A stretch of 64,000 bases of DNA from JAKIYB01 sp964590255 (GCA_964590255.1 CAZPYA010000012.1:1-64000); one strand, 5' to 3'. Positions 8,063-16,382 are shown, counted from the stretch's first letter. Program-made: numbers and translations. The notes: a model not told the origin generated them from the sequence alone.

Positions 8063-8123
8063 GGTGTGCGCGATCGGACCCACGCAGCTACCCGCCGGTG
8101 GGTTTGACCACGATCTGCACCTG
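8061..8123 (-). promoter_or_regulatory. nested paired region upstream of the lysA terminator
   Basis: Three nested stems can form: 8118-8123 with 8061-8066 (6 bp), 8111-8115 with 8072-8076 (5 bp), and 8098-8103 with 8078-8083 (6 bp). The outer stem shares two bases with the terminator stem. It matches none of the riboswitch consensuses I could recall. It overlaps the small upstream ORF, so translation could unfold it. Confidence 0.5.
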
Positions 8124-8141
8124 ATATCGAGTGAAAACCAT
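8088..8141 (-). CDS. putative leader peptide upstream of lysA
   Basis: The 17-codon ORF MVFTRYQVQIVVKPTGG ends with TAG at 8088-8090. Its ATG lies about 2 nt after the predicted transcription start (8143), so it would be read from a leaderless 5' end. It has a single lysine codon, so a simple Lys-codon run is not present. The ORF covers the 5' arms of the leader stems, as expected for a translation-coupled attenuator. It is too short for routine gene finding, and translation is inferred only. Confidence 0.45.
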   Translation of the reverse strand: MVFTRYQVQIVVKPTGG

Positions 8142-8149
8142 ATATACAC

Positions 8150-8178
8150 AGTATACGAAGGGGCATGTCGCTTGTCAA
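8150..8178 (-). promoter_or_regulatory. strong sigma-70-type promoter of lysA
   Basis: TTGACA (8173-8178) and TATACT (8150-8155) are exactly 17 bp apart. The predicted start is near 8143, which leaves a leader of about 150 nt before the lysA ATG. Confidence 0.85.
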
Positions 8179-8236
8179 GGAAAGATCGGACGGTTGTGGT
8201 TGTTGTGCCACTGGTGAATCACGAGCGCATGCGTAC

Positions 8237-8266
8237 TTGTGCGAGTAAGCGGGAATATGATAAATT
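8237..8266 (+). promoter_or_regulatory. possible promoter of the pilin gene
   Basis: TTGTGC (8237-8242) and TAAATT (8261-8266) are 18 bp apart on the plus strand, about 130 bp before the pilin start. The remaining 8179-8396 sequence holds no ORF that I can support. Confidence 0.35.
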
Positions 8267-8396
8267 AAGGTGACGGAATATCCTGGTTAGACTCCACTGT
8301 GCACGCGTATGCGCTGCGCCCTTTGCCGGCATGGAGCAGACTCGGTCTACCTGGCGATTATCGTGTCACATCATTTCTGGTAAGGAGCGGACACTG

Positions 8397-9582
8397 ATGA
8401 AGCGAACACAGGGCTTCACCCTCATCGAGTTGCTGGTCGTCATCGCGATTATCGCGATCCTCGCGGCCATCCTCTTCCCGGTCTTTGCGAAGGCACGGGA
8501 AAAGGCACGGACTAACACCTGCATGAATAATCAACGGCAGATCGCCATCGCGGTGAGCATGTATGTGCAGGACAACGAAGAAACCTTCATGCCGAATTCC
8601 GGCAAGAGCGCCTGGTCGTCCTTGTTGAAAGACTACAACGAGCCGAGCCTCTACGATTGCCCGACAAAAACCGGCAAAGGCCAGAACACGGCGCCGGAAT
8701 ACGGCTTCAATTCCGGCCTGTTCGGCGTGGCGTTGGGCGATGTGAAGAACCCGACAATCTGCCCGATCTCGGCCGACCTGGCGACGGGCACCGCGTCCGG
8801 CAACTTCGCGTTCACCGATTTTGATGCGCAGATCGACGCCCGGCACAATGCCGGTGTCGTGCTCACCTGCGTGGATGGCCATGTAGCCTATGAAGCGTTT
8901 GCCGCGACGGTCACCTCAAAATTTGCCGCGCTGCTGGGCCGCGGGTATGATCCGTATGACGGCATCAACCCCACGTTAGATCAGCCGGCGCAGGTCGATC
9001 TCGCGAACGCCACCGCGAATAACCCGACGAAATCGCCCACCGTCTATACCCTGCCTTCTGGCGCGTATGGCACGGCGACGACGGCGCTGCCCAGCGTCGT
9101 GATGTCGTATGATGTCCGCCTTAACACGCTGCCCAGTTATCAGGCGACCTATGTGGGCTTCTTCGTGCCCAATAATGCCAGCGTCGTCACGAATGACGGC
9201 TGGTACGGCGGGGCCATCGACGTGCGCTGCAAGGATCTGGCCACCGGTCCGAACGCCGAGTATCGGAATGATGGCGGCAATCCCAGCACCAGCATCATGG
9301 ACCTGTATATGCCGCGCAAGCCGAATATCGGCGGCACGACCACGCAGATCTTCACCGCGAATACCTGGTACACCGTCAAGTCGTTCCTGTTCAAAAACAG
9401 TTCCGGGTACAAAGCCTTGAGCGTATTTACGAATGGCAGCACGTTGATGGGTTCGACTTCAGAAAACCTGTCCACGGCCACCGTCAACGGCTGGCAGGAT
9501 CAGAATCAGGTGGCGGTCTTTACCTATTCGAANNNNNNNNNNAGGGTCTGCCCGGAACATCCAGTTGAAACTGCTGCCGTAA
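8397..9582 (+). CDS. prepilin-type protein with H-X9-DG motif, interrupted by a scaffold gap
   Basis: The ATG at 8397 follows AAGGAG. The N-terminus MKRTQG/FTLIELLVV is a class III prepilin signal, cleaved after Gly and methylated on Phe by a PilD-type peptidase. It is followed by LFPVFAKAREKARTNTC. HNAGVVLTCVDG (about residues 151-162) is the H-X9-DG processing-associated motif. The last 200 residues look like a beta-sandwich (LamG-like). The frame is lost at the N run 9533-9542. After the gap a different frame gives GSARNIQLKLLP and TAA at 9580-9582, a natural end. The gap length is therefore not 10. Probable role: type II secretion or surface pseudopilin. Confidence 0.8.
9533..9542. other. 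assembly gap (10 N)
   Basis: Ten N bases lie inside the pilin gene. The reading frame changes across the run, so it is a placeholder of unknown length. Confidence 0.99.
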
Positions 9583-9607
9583 CCCGGCGGCCTATCCCTG
9601 ACCACCA

Positions 9608-9640
9608 GGGGCGCGCGCCGGTGTTACTGGCGCGCGCCCT
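9608..9640 (+). terminator. terminator after the pilin gene
   Basis: An 11-bp all-GC stem (9609-9619 with 9629-9639) and a 9-nt loop lie 26 nt after the pilin stop codon. The last bases overlap the -35 box of the next promoter. Confidence 0.75.
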
Positions 9641-9669
9641 TGACGTTTGCGCTGGTCGGTCGGTATAAT
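9640..9669 (+). promoter_or_regulatory. promoter of the CDF exporter gene
   Basis: TTGACG (9640-9645) and a consensus TATAAT (9664-9669) are 18 bp apart. The start is expected near 9676, which gives a leader of about 130 nt. Confidence 0.8.
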
Positions 9670-9694
9670 TTTCCATACTTGATCAGGCGGTCTC

Positions 9695-9784
9695 GATGCC
9701 ATCGGGATGCGGCTGGGTCCCGACGGCATCGGGACAACGGGTTTTGCAACAACCCCGTGGGACTACGGTCTCGCGGGGTTGTTG
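9695..9784 (+). promoter_or_regulatory. structured 5' leader of the CDF exporter
   Basis: Two strong hairpins form. One pairs 9695-9706 with 9719-9730 (11 of 12 bp). The other pairs 9747-9757 with 9774-9784 (11 bp, 16-nt loop). Bases from 9738 (ACGGG) can instead pair with CCCGT at 9754-9758, which would break the second hairpin. The octamer CGGTCTCG occurs twice (about 9688 and 9766). A metal-sensing leader is plausible before a cation exporter, but no known riboswitch consensus is matched. Confidence 0.5.
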
Positions 9785-9804
9785 TCATCTCAGGGAGTGA
9801 TGCG

Positions 9805-10767
9805 GTGGAAGCAACACGGATAAAAATTGGCGCGGCATTGCTCTCCGTGGTCTCGAACACGGTGCTGGTCCTCCTCAAGTTCGGCGTCGGCATTGTCAGT
9901 GGCTCGATGGCCATCGTCTCGGAGGGCATCCACTCCGCGGTGGACCTGCTGGCGTCGTTTATCGCGCTTTTCGCGGTGCGCGCGGCGGCGCGTCCGGCGG
10001 ACGACGACCACCCCTTCGGCCACGGCAAGGCGGAGAACCTGTCCGGCGCGGCCGAGGCGGTGCTTATTCTCCTTGCCGCCGGCTGGATCATCTACGAAGC
10101 TATCCACAAGCTGCTGAAGCCGGAACCCGTCGAGCATCTGGGCTGGGGCGTGGCGGTCATGGCCATCTCCGCGCTGGCCAACCTGCTCATTTCGACCCAC
10201 CTGTTCCGGGTCGGCAAAGCGACGGATTCCATGGCGCTGCAGGCGGATGCCTGGCACCTGCGCACCGACGTGTATACCTCCGCCGGCGTCATGGTCGGCC
10301 TGCTCGCGCTGCTGGTGGGCCGCGCGTGGTTCCCCGGAGCCAATCTCTCCTGGATCGACCCGGTCGCGGCCATCCTCGTGGCGCTGCTGATCTTCAAGGC
10401 CGGCTGGACTCTCACTCGCGAGGCGATCCACCAGTTGATGGATACCGGCCTGCCGTCGGATGAGGTGGCGTGGATCCGCGAGTATATTAGCCGCCTGCGT
10501 CCCACCATCCGTGGCTTCCATCACCTGCGCACCCGCAAGGCCGGCTCCGCGCGCTTTATCGAGTTCCACCTCATCGTTGAGGCGGAGATGTCGGTGGAAG
10601 ACTCCCACCGCATTAGCGAGGTGATGGCCTGCGATATCGAGGAGAAATTCCCCGGCGCTTTCGTCAACATTCACGTCGAACCGTGCAACGGCGTCTGCAA
10701 GCCGACATGCCTGGGCGGCTGCCTCCTCGATGACGATGAACGCGCGTACCTCTTTTCCCCGCGATGA
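9805..10767 (+). CDS. cation diffusion facilitator (Zn/Fe/Mn/Co-type efflux)
   Basis: This 320-aa CDF transporter has six predicted membrane helices and then a cytoplasmic dimerisation domain. Metal-site residues appear as HSAVD in TM2 and HLRTD in TM5, and HPFGHGKAE is the standard loop between TM2 and TM3. It should export a divalent cation by proton antiport. The C-terminus ends in a Cys-rich tail (CNGVCKPTCLGGC), an extra metal-binding element not seen in all CDFs. The start is GTG at 9805, seven bases after AGGGAG. The frame is open upstream, but that region is the structured leader. Confidence 0.9.
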   Translation: MEATRIKIGAALLSVVSNTVLVLLKFGVGIVSGSMAIVSEGIHSAVDLLASFIALFAVRAAARPADDDHPFGHGKAENLSGAAEAVLILLAAGWIIYEAIHKLLKPEPVEHLGWGVAVMAISALANLLISTHLFRVGKATDSMALQADAWHLRTDVYTSAGVMVGLLALLVGRAWFPGANLSWIDPVAAILVALLIFKAGWTLTREAIHQLMDTGLPSDEVAWIREYISRLRPTIRGFHHLRTRKAGSARFIEFHLIVEAEMSVEDSHRISEVMACDIEEKFPGAFVNIHVEPCNGVCKPTCLGGCLLDDDERAYLFSPR

Positions 10768-10780
10768 ATGCGTGGCGACC

Positions 10781-10809
10781 TTGCGGTTTAGGGCCGCGTA
10801 TTGTACAGT
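10781..10809 (+). promoter_or_regulatory. promoter of the zinc-ribbon gene
   Basis: TTGCGG (10781-10786) and TACAGT (10804-10809) are 17 bp apart, about 30 bp before the GTG start. It probably drives this gene and possibly the BON-like, gmk and coaBC genes. Confidence 0.55.
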
Positions 10810-10839
10810 ATCAGATAGAGAAGCGCGAGGTGCGTTCCG

Positions 10840-11598
10840 GTGTTGCCGATCAAATGTCCGCAGTGCGGGCTGGTGAACGATCCGAATGATGTCGGCTTTC
10901 CACAGTGCAGCGGCTGTGGCGAAGGCCTGGTCGATTGCGCCGCCTGCCGGCACTATAGCGACCTGGCTTGCGATGATCCTGTTGGCGGCAAGCTCTTCTC
11001 GCCAGGCCGCAACAGCGCCCCGAAATGTCCGTCTTATCGCTCGCGCTACGCCGTCGCCGGCTCACGCTGGCTGCAATCACTGCCCGCGCCCGCCTGGGTG
11101 GCCACCGCGCTGCTGCTGGTGTTGCTCGGCATCACCGCGCTCATCGCCTATGTGGATCCGAATGGCACGCTATGGGTGAATCGCGAGCGCCTCTATGTCA
11201 ACGTGGTGGTGCCCGCGCAGATGAAAGTCGGCGTGCTCAATACCATCGAGGTCACGGTGGAAAATCCCTCCGGACATCGCGGCTCGCGCTATTACCTCGA
11301 GCTGGAAGGCACGCTCTGCTCGAATGTTTTCGCCGAAATGAGCATGCCGTCGCCCGAGCCGATCTCGTTGTCGCGTGACGTCAAGGGCCTGAAGTACCAG
11401 CTTGAATACCCCCCGGTGCGCGACTGGAAGAAGATTCGCCTCTACTTCCGGCCCAAGCGCACCGGTGAACAGACGATCGTGGTGAAGCTCTACACCTCCG
11501 GCCTTGCCCGCGGGCAGAACTGGGAGGGACGCACGATCGTGGTGAACGCCACCGGACCAGCGACCGTCCGGAAGGAGGATCAGACCCATGAGCGTTGA
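10840..11598 (+). CDS. zinc-ribbon membrane protein
   Basis: The 252-aa protein starts with two zinc-ribbon knuckles (CPQC, CSGC, then CAAC; residues 6-36). It has one transmembrane helix (about 86-106) and an extracytoplasmic beta-rich domain with NTIEVTVENPSGHRGSRYYLELEG, which resembles an Ig/DUF11-like fold. The N-terminus should face the cytoplasm. The role is unknown. It begins with GTG after GAGG. Its end overlaps the next gene by 11 bp, so the two are co-translated. Confidence 0.7.
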   Translation: MLPIKCPQCGLVNDPNDVGFPQCSGCGEGLVDCAACRHYSDLACDDPVGGKLFSPGRNSAPKCPSYRSRYAVAGSRWLQSLPAPAWVATALLLVLLGITALIAYVDPNGTLWVNRERLYVNVVVPAQMKVGVLNTIEVTVENPSGHRGSRYYLELEGTLCSNVFAEMSMPSPEPISLSRDVKGLKYQLEYPPVRDWKKIRLYFRPKRTGEQTIVVKLYTSGLARGQNWEGRTIVVNATGPATVRKEDQTHER

Positions 11599-11842
11599 AG
11601 ATCGAACCACGGTCCGTTTAGTGATGCGGGAATTAGCCCGCCGCCGCCACCTGGACCTGTCGGATGTGCGCGTCTCCGTCAGTCGCGGCGTCGCGTATGT
11701 CGCCGGCATTATCCGGCCCATGCTCGGGGAGTACCTGGACCCCAAAGCGGAAATGAAAACCATCGTCGACAACGTCAAGCGCGTGCCCAATATCAAGGAC
11801 GTCGCTTTCGAAGCCAAGTTTGATACAAGTGCGAAAAAATAA
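11588..11842 (+). CDS. small BON-like domain protein
   Basis: In this 84-aa protein the pattern LDLSDVRVSVSRGVAYVAGII followed by VDNVKRVPNIKDVAFEAKF matches a BON-type beta-alpha-beta-beta unit. It has no signal peptide. A strong AAGGAGG site lies before the ATG, inside the end of the upstream gene. Its partner is probably the zinc-ribbon membrane protein. The fold call rests on pattern only. Confidence 0.6.
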   Translation: MSVEDRTTVRLVMRELARRRHLDLSDVRVSVSRGVAYVAGIIRPMLGEYLDPKAEMKTIVDNVKRVPNIKDVAFEAKFDTSAKK

Positions 11843-11933
11843 CAACCGTCCGCGGCGGCGCTGCTCATCCACCCCGCTCTCTGGGCGAGGAGTAAAAGGA
11901 TGCGAGGCCGGCCGCTAGAAGTATGAGAGGCGC

Positions 11934-12575
11934 ATGACACAACAACCCGCAGCCGACGCCCCCGCGCGCGGCACACTGTTTATTCTGTCCGGCCCCTCGG
12001 GCGTGGGCAAAAATACTGTGCTGCGCCAGGCCATTTCGCGCCTGGGCCACATCGAAGTGTCGGTGTCGGTGACCACCCGGTCGCCGCGTCCCGGTGAAAT
12101 CAACGGGCAGGATTACCACTTCATCGCCCATGCGGAGTTCGAGGCGATGCTCGCGCGCGGGGATTTTCTCGAACACGCGCCGGTACATACCGATAATTAC
12201 GGTACCCCGCGCAAGCCGGTCGAAGCGTGGCTCGCGGCCGGCACGGACGTGGTGCTGGAAATCGACGTGCAAGGCGCCATGCAGGTACGCCACATCTATC
12301 CCGATCTCGTGCTCGTCTTCCTGGCGCCGCCCACCTGGGCCGCGCTAGAGGAGCGCCTGCGTGGCCGCAACTCGGGCGAAACCGAAGCGAAGATCCAGCG
12401 CCGCCTGGTCAACGCCCGTCAGGAGATGCAGCGCATCTACGAGTATCATTACGTCATCATCAATGACCGGCTGGCAGAAGCGGTGGATCGCTTCGCCGCC
12501 ATCGTGACCGCCGAGCGCTGCCGCCCGACGCGGCAGGACCTGCGCGGGCTGCTGGAGGATAAGGCCCATGCCTGA
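11934..12575 (+). CDS. gmk: guanylate kinase
   Basis: This 213-aa enzyme converts GMP and ATP to GDP and ADP. It has a P-loop GPSGVGKNT (residues 20-28, with Asn where Ser or Gly is usual), the GMP-binding VTTRSPRPGEINGQDYHF, and EIDVQGA. The length is normal. The last 8 bp overlap coaBC. Many bacteria have rpoZ between gmk and coaBC; none is present here. Confidence 0.93.
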   Translation: MTQQPAADAPARGTLFILSGPSGVGKNTVLRQAISRLGHIEVSVSVTTRSPRPGEINGQDYHFIAHAEFEAMLARGDFLEHAPVHTDNYGTPRKPVEAWLAAGTDVVLEIDVQGAMQVRHIYPDLVLVFLAPPTWAALEERLRGRNSGETEAKIQRRLVNARQEMQRIYEYHYVIINDRLAEAVDRFAAIVTAERCRPTRQDLRGLLEDKAHA

Positions 12576-13815
12576 GCCGTTCCGCGTGGTGCTGGGCATT
12601 ACCGGCAGCATCGCCGCGTATAAATGCGCCGATCTGGTGCGCAAGCTGCGCGCCTTACGCGACCCCCGCGATGCGGACCGCCGCGTGGAGGTGCGCGCGG
12701 TGCTCACCGCCAACGGCGCGCGGTTCATTACCCCCGTCACCCTGCAGACGCTCACCGGCTTCCCGGTCAATCAGGACCTGTTCGTCTCGCCGGAGGCGTG
12801 GGATGTCGAGCATGTGGGCCTGGCGGACAGCGCCGATCTGTTGGTCATCGCCCCCGCCACCGCGAATATCCTCGCCAAGCTCGCGCTGGGGCTGGCGGAT
12901 GATCTGCTCGCCTCGACCGCGCTGGCCTGCACCGCGCCGCTGCTCATCGCCCCGGCGATGAACGTGCACATGTGGGAGCATCCCGCCACCCAGGCGAACG
13001 TCGCGGCCTTGATCGAGCGCGGCGCCATCTGCATCGGGCCGGATACCGGCGAGTTGGCCTGCGGCTATGCGGGCCGCGGCCGCATGGCGTCCGTCGAGAC
13101 GATCGTCGCCGCGGTGGAGGCCTATTTCTGCCATCCGGTCTCCGCCGCGCCCACCGCGTGCGACCTTGCGGGGAAATCCGTGGTCATCACCGCCGGGCCC
13201 ACCCGTGAATATCTCGATCCGGTGCGTTACCTGTCCAATCCCAGCAGCGGCAAGATGGGCTATGCCCTCGCCGCCGCCGCCCGCCAGCGCGGCGCCCGCG
13301 TCACGCTGGTCAGCGGGCCGGTGAGCCTGCCCGCGCCGGACGGCGTCACCGTCATCGCCGTCACCTCCACGGCCGAGATGGCTGATGCCGCGCTGCGGGC
13401 CGCCGAAACGGCCGACGTCCTCATCGGCGCCGCCGCTCCCGCCGACTTCACCCCCGCCCAACGCGCCCCACACAAGGTGAAGAAGACGGGGAAAACCGGT
13501 ATTGCGCTGAACCTGGTGCCGACGATGGATATTCTTGCCGCCGCCGGCGCGGAAAAACGCCCTGGACAGGTTATCGTCGCCTTCGCCGCGGAATCCGAGC
13601 ATCTCATCGAGCACGCCCGCGAGAAGCTCGCGCGCAAACATGCCGACCTCATCGTCGCCAACGACATTACCGCCCCCGACGCCGGTTTCCAGGCCGACAC
13701 CAACCGCGCCCACCTCCTTTACACCGATGGCCGCGTCGAGGAACTGCCGCTGCAGCACAAATCGGCCATGGCCGAGCGGATTCTGGACGCGGTGGTTGAA
13801 CTGTTGAACCGTTGA
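12568..13815 (+). CDS. coaBC: bifunctional phosphopantothenoylcysteine decarboxylase/synthetase
   Basis: A 415-aa two-domain enzyme of coenzyme A synthesis. The N-terminal flavoprotein CoaC domain has GITGSIAAYK, the APAMN motif (APAMNVHMW, about 130-138) and CGYAGRGRM with the active-site cysteine. The C-terminal CoaB domain has ITAGPTREYLDPVRYLSNPSSGKMGYALA and AAPADF, then KVKKTG. It forms phosphopantothenoylcysteine and decarboxylates it to phosphopantetheine. The start overlaps gmk and is preceded by GGAGG. Confidence 0.95.
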   Translation: MPEPFRVVLGITGSIAAYKCADLVRKLRALRDPRDADRRVEVRAVLTANGARFITPVTLQTLTGFPVNQDLFVSPEAWDVEHVGLADSADLLVIAPATANILAKLALGLADDLLASTALACTAPLLIAPAMNVHMWEHPATQANVAALIERGAICIGPDTGELACGYAGRGRMASVETIVAAVEAYFCHPVSAAPTACDLAGKSVVITAGPTREYLDPVRYLSNPSSGKMGYALAAAARQRGARVTLVSGPVSLPAPDGVTVIAVTSTAEMADAALRAAETADVLIGAAAPADFTPAQRAPHKVKKTGKTGIALNLVPTMDILAAAGAEKRPGQVIVAFAAESEHLIEHAREKLARKHADLIVANDITAPDAGFQADTNRAHLLYTDGRVEELPLQHKSAMAERILDAVVELLNR

Positions 13816-13904
13816 CACGGCTTGCGGCAGATATTGCCGGTGTCAATAAACACGGATACCACATGACCGCGGTACTGCATGCCATCTTTCAGATGGTATT
13901 TTAT

Positions 13905-13933
13905 TTGACGCCCACTCCCGAAGCGCGTATCAT
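13905..13933 (+). promoter_or_regulatory. promoter of the ankyrin gene
   Basis: TTGACG (13905-13910) and TATCAT (13928-13933) are 17 bp apart. The transcript would have an 85-nt leader before the ATG at 14024. Confidence 0.6.
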
Positions 13934-14023
13934 TAGTATTGTCATCATTGGCTGGGGTGGCTTTTTACAGGCCCCTGCACACACCCTTCCCGATTTTGAA
14001 CACTGTCCGGGGAGGGAAACCCG

Positions 14024-14410
14024 ATGAGTAGAGCAAAAGCCAATCCTGCGCTGAAAACTTCGCGCTTGAAGATGCCGCCGGTTGAAGTGACCGAAGTGCT
14101 GGATATCACCACGCGCGACCCTGAAGGCCGCACGCCGCTGCATCTAGCCGCCTGGCACGGTTACACGAATACCGTCCGCCGCATGCTGTCGCAGGAAGCC
14201 GATGCCAACGCCCGCGACGAGCAGCAGCGCACCCCGGGTCACTGGGCCGCCTTCCGCGGTTACCTCGATGTGATCCGGCTGCTGGTGGAGAAGGGCAACG
14301 CCGATGTGAATGCCCGCGACGCCCAGGGCCGCACCTGGTTGGCAATGGCCGTCATTGGCAAGCAGGCGACGACGGAAGCCTACCTGCGCGGCCGCGACGG
14401 CGTCGTGTAA
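14024..14410 (+). CDS. ankyrin-repeat protein
   Basis: The 128-aa protein has about three ankyrin repeats: DPEGRTPLHLAAWHGYTNTVRRML, DEQQRTPGHWAAFRGYLDVIRLLVEKGN and DAQGRTWLAMAVIGKQ. The first 28 residues are basic and without repeats. There is no signal peptide, so it is a cytoplasmic scaffold with unknown partner. The ATG follows GGGAGGG. A terminator follows it, so it is monocistronic. Confidence 0.85.
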   Translation: MSRAKANPALKTSRLKMPPVEVTEVLDITTRDPEGRTPLHLAAWHGYTNTVRRMLSQEADANARDEQQRTPGHWAAFRGYLDVIRLLVEKGNADVNARDAQGRTWLAMAVIGKQATTEAYLRGRDGVV

Positions 14411-14437
14411 TACGGGATGTTGGATTGAAGGATATCG

Positions 14438-14469
14438 GATGGAGGAAGCGCGAGCTTCCTCCATCTTTT
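14438..14469 (+). terminator. intrinsic terminator of the ankyrin gene
   Basis: A perfect 12-bp stem (14438-14449 with 14454-14465) with a GCGA tetraloop is followed by TTTT. Confidence 0.9.
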
Positions 14470-14550
14470 CGTTAGTGGCGGCCTTGCCGGTAGAAGGAAC
14501 CGACTGCTTTCCGTCTAATAGCTCATAAAAGACTTTCAAAGGAGTTCCTC

Positions 14551-16359
14551 ATGCAGGTCACCGTTCGTCCGTCCGGCGAGGCGCCACATGCCGTGCCGGC
14601 TACGTTGCTTGGGCACAATTGCGAGATGTGCATCGGCGTCGGGCCGGGTTTATCCTCCGACCGGCTGGATAACCCGCGTTTCATGGGCCCGGCGAATCCG
14701 GATACCGGCATCGCCCGCGGCTGGGTGCCAGGCTGGAACCACAATTTCCTTGGCACGCATTACGAATTGACGCCCGGCCTCTATATGTCCGGCACCGAGT
14801 CGCAATTGATCCATAATTACAGCGGGCGCGAGCGCGGCCTGCTGCAGATCGACCGCAAAATCCGCGCCGGCGAGACGCTGGAGGTGACGCTGTGGGTGCG
14901 CGGGCAGTACCACCCTGTGCCGCTGCGCGTGGGGTTGCGTCCGCTGGACGCCGGCAAGCCGATCTACTGCGAGGCGACGGTGCGGGTGGAGAAACCGTAT
15001 TGGCACGCGGTGACGGCGACGCTGCAAGTGCCGGCGGATGACGACGCGGCGGTCTTCTTCATTATCCTCCCCGAGATGGGCATGGTGTGGATCGACCAGG
15101 CGCACCTGCGCCCGGCGGGCATGGGCGACGCGCGCACCGACGTGCTGGCCGCCTTCGCCACGCTGGGCATCCCGGTGCTGCGCTTCCCCGGTGGCTGCAT
15201 TTCCACCAGCTACCACTGGCAGCATGGCACCGGCCCACGCCATCTACGTCCCGAGGAGCACGACCCCGTCTTCAAGTTCACGCTGCACTACGAATTCGGC
15301 ACCGACGAATACCTGCAGCTCTGCCAGGATCAGGGCATCATGCCGCAGATCTCCGTGAACGTCGGCACCGCCACGGTGGAGGAAGCGGCGGAGTGGGCGG
15401 CGTATGTGGCCCGGTGGTACCGCGATCGCGGCATCGATCCCCCGGCGATATACTGGCAGATTGGCAACGAGCACTACGGCGCGTGGGAGATCGGCAGCAT
15501 GAGCGGCGCGCAATATGTCGAAGTGCTGCACAGCTTTGTGCCTGTCATCCGCGCGAATTACCCGCGTGCGCGCATCATCGCCCTGGGCGTCGAGGACGGC
15601 GAGTTGATGATGAGCGGCCAGCGCGCCCCGTGGCGGTCGGAAATCCTCGACCATGCGCGCGACATGGTCGACGTGCTCGCCATCCAGTATTACTGCGGCG
15701 GCTGGGACACTGACCCGGTGAAGCGCCAGGCCGCGGTGATGCAGAGCGCGACGGGCATTAAAACGACGCTGCAGAAGGCCATCGACGACATCCGCGATGC
15801 CGGCGCCGACCTGACGGTGGCGATGACCGAATGGAACATGTGGCAGTATGCCAGTCATCATGACAACCGCGACTTCCTGGAGAAATACGACGTGCAGCAC
15901 GGCCTGTTCTGTGCCACCGTGCTGAACACCTATACCGAACTGGCCCCCGCGCTGGAGTTGGCAAATTTCTACAACCTTTTCAACGTCATGGGCATCTTTC
16001 TTGCGCACGGCCCCGAGGTGGTGGAGACGCCGCTGGTGGACGTCTTCCGCCTCTACCGCCCGGCCTTCCCGGCGCAGGCCACGCCGTTGGCCATCGAGGG
16101 CCCGGTGCTGGAGGGGACGGAGATTCCCGCCGTCACCGGCGCGTATCTGACGAATGACGACGGCGGCTGGCTCTTCCTCGTCAACCGCAGCGTGACCGAA
16201 ACCGCGCAGGCGAAGCTCGACGAACTGCCGCAGTCCGGTTATGCCGACCTTCTCGTCGGCACCGAACTGACCGGCGGCTGGACGAAGGTGTCGCAGTGCT
16301 TCGAGTTCAATACCGTGGAACTGCCGCCGATGTCGATTGCGCGGGTGAAGGTGGGGTAG
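14551..16359 (+). CDS. alpha-L-arabinofuranosidase, GH51-like
   Basis: The 602-aa protein has a carbohydrate-binding-like beta domain (about 60-190), a TIM barrel starting at VLRFPGGCIS, and a C-terminal beta domain. The acid/base Glu sits in WQIGNEHYGAWE (about 307) and the nucleophile in MTEWNMW (about 427), matching GH51 clan A. It should release L-arabinose from oligosaccharides. No signal peptide is present, so it acts inside the cell on imported sugars. The ATG follows AAAGGAG. It has its own terminator. Confidence 0.85.
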   Translation: MQVTVRPSGEAPHAVPATLLGHNCEMCIGVGPGLSSDRLDNPRFMGPANPDTGIARGWVPGWNHNFLGTHYELTPGLYMSGTESQLIHNYSGRERGLLQIDRKIRAGETLEVTLWVRGQYHPVPLRVGLRPLDAGKPIYCEATVRVEKPYWHAVTATLQVPADDDAAVFFIILPEMGMVWIDQAHLRPAGMGDARTDVLAAFATLGIPVLRFPGGCISTSYHWQHGTGPRHLRPEEHDPVFKFTLHYEFGTDEYLQLCQDQGIMPQISVNVGTATVEEAAEWAAYVARWYRDRGIDPPAIYWQIGNEHYGAWEIGSMSGAQYVEVLHSFVPVIRANYPRARIIALGVEDGELMMSGQRAPWRSEILDHARDMVDVLAIQYYCGGWDTDPVKRQAAVMQSATGIKTTLQKAIDDIRDAGADLTVAMTEWNMWQYASHHDNRDFLEKYDVQHGLFCATVLNTYTELAPALELANFYNLFNVMGIFLAHGPEVVETPLVDVFRLYRPAFPAQATPLAIEGPVLEGTEIPAVTGAYLTNDDGGWLFLVNRSVTETAQAKLDELPQSGYADLLVGTELTGGWTKVSQCFEFNTVELPPMSIARVKVG

Positions 16360-16382
16360 GGGAGCGCCGACGCATCCGGAAC

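Noticed and set aside
8028..8123. T-box or L-box riboswitch before lysA
   Set aside because: The T-box core (GGTGGNACCGCG) is absent; TGGGTCCGATCGCG is only loosely similar. The leader is too short for the lysine riboswitch.
7994..8149. LysA start further upstream at GTG 8149
   Set aside because: The extension would be translated from the leader stems and terminator, lies at or before the predicted +1, and is not part of LysA proteins.
9676..9804. Confident NiCo or yybP-ykoY riboswitch call at the CDF gene
   Set aside because: Some short strings fit NiCo, but the closing P1 helix and junction could not be drawn. It is reported only as an unassigned structured leader.
12655..13818. A 387-codon minus-strand ORF opposite coaBC
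   Set aside because: It is Gly/Arg-rich shadow sequence; the plus strand is unambiguously CoaBC.
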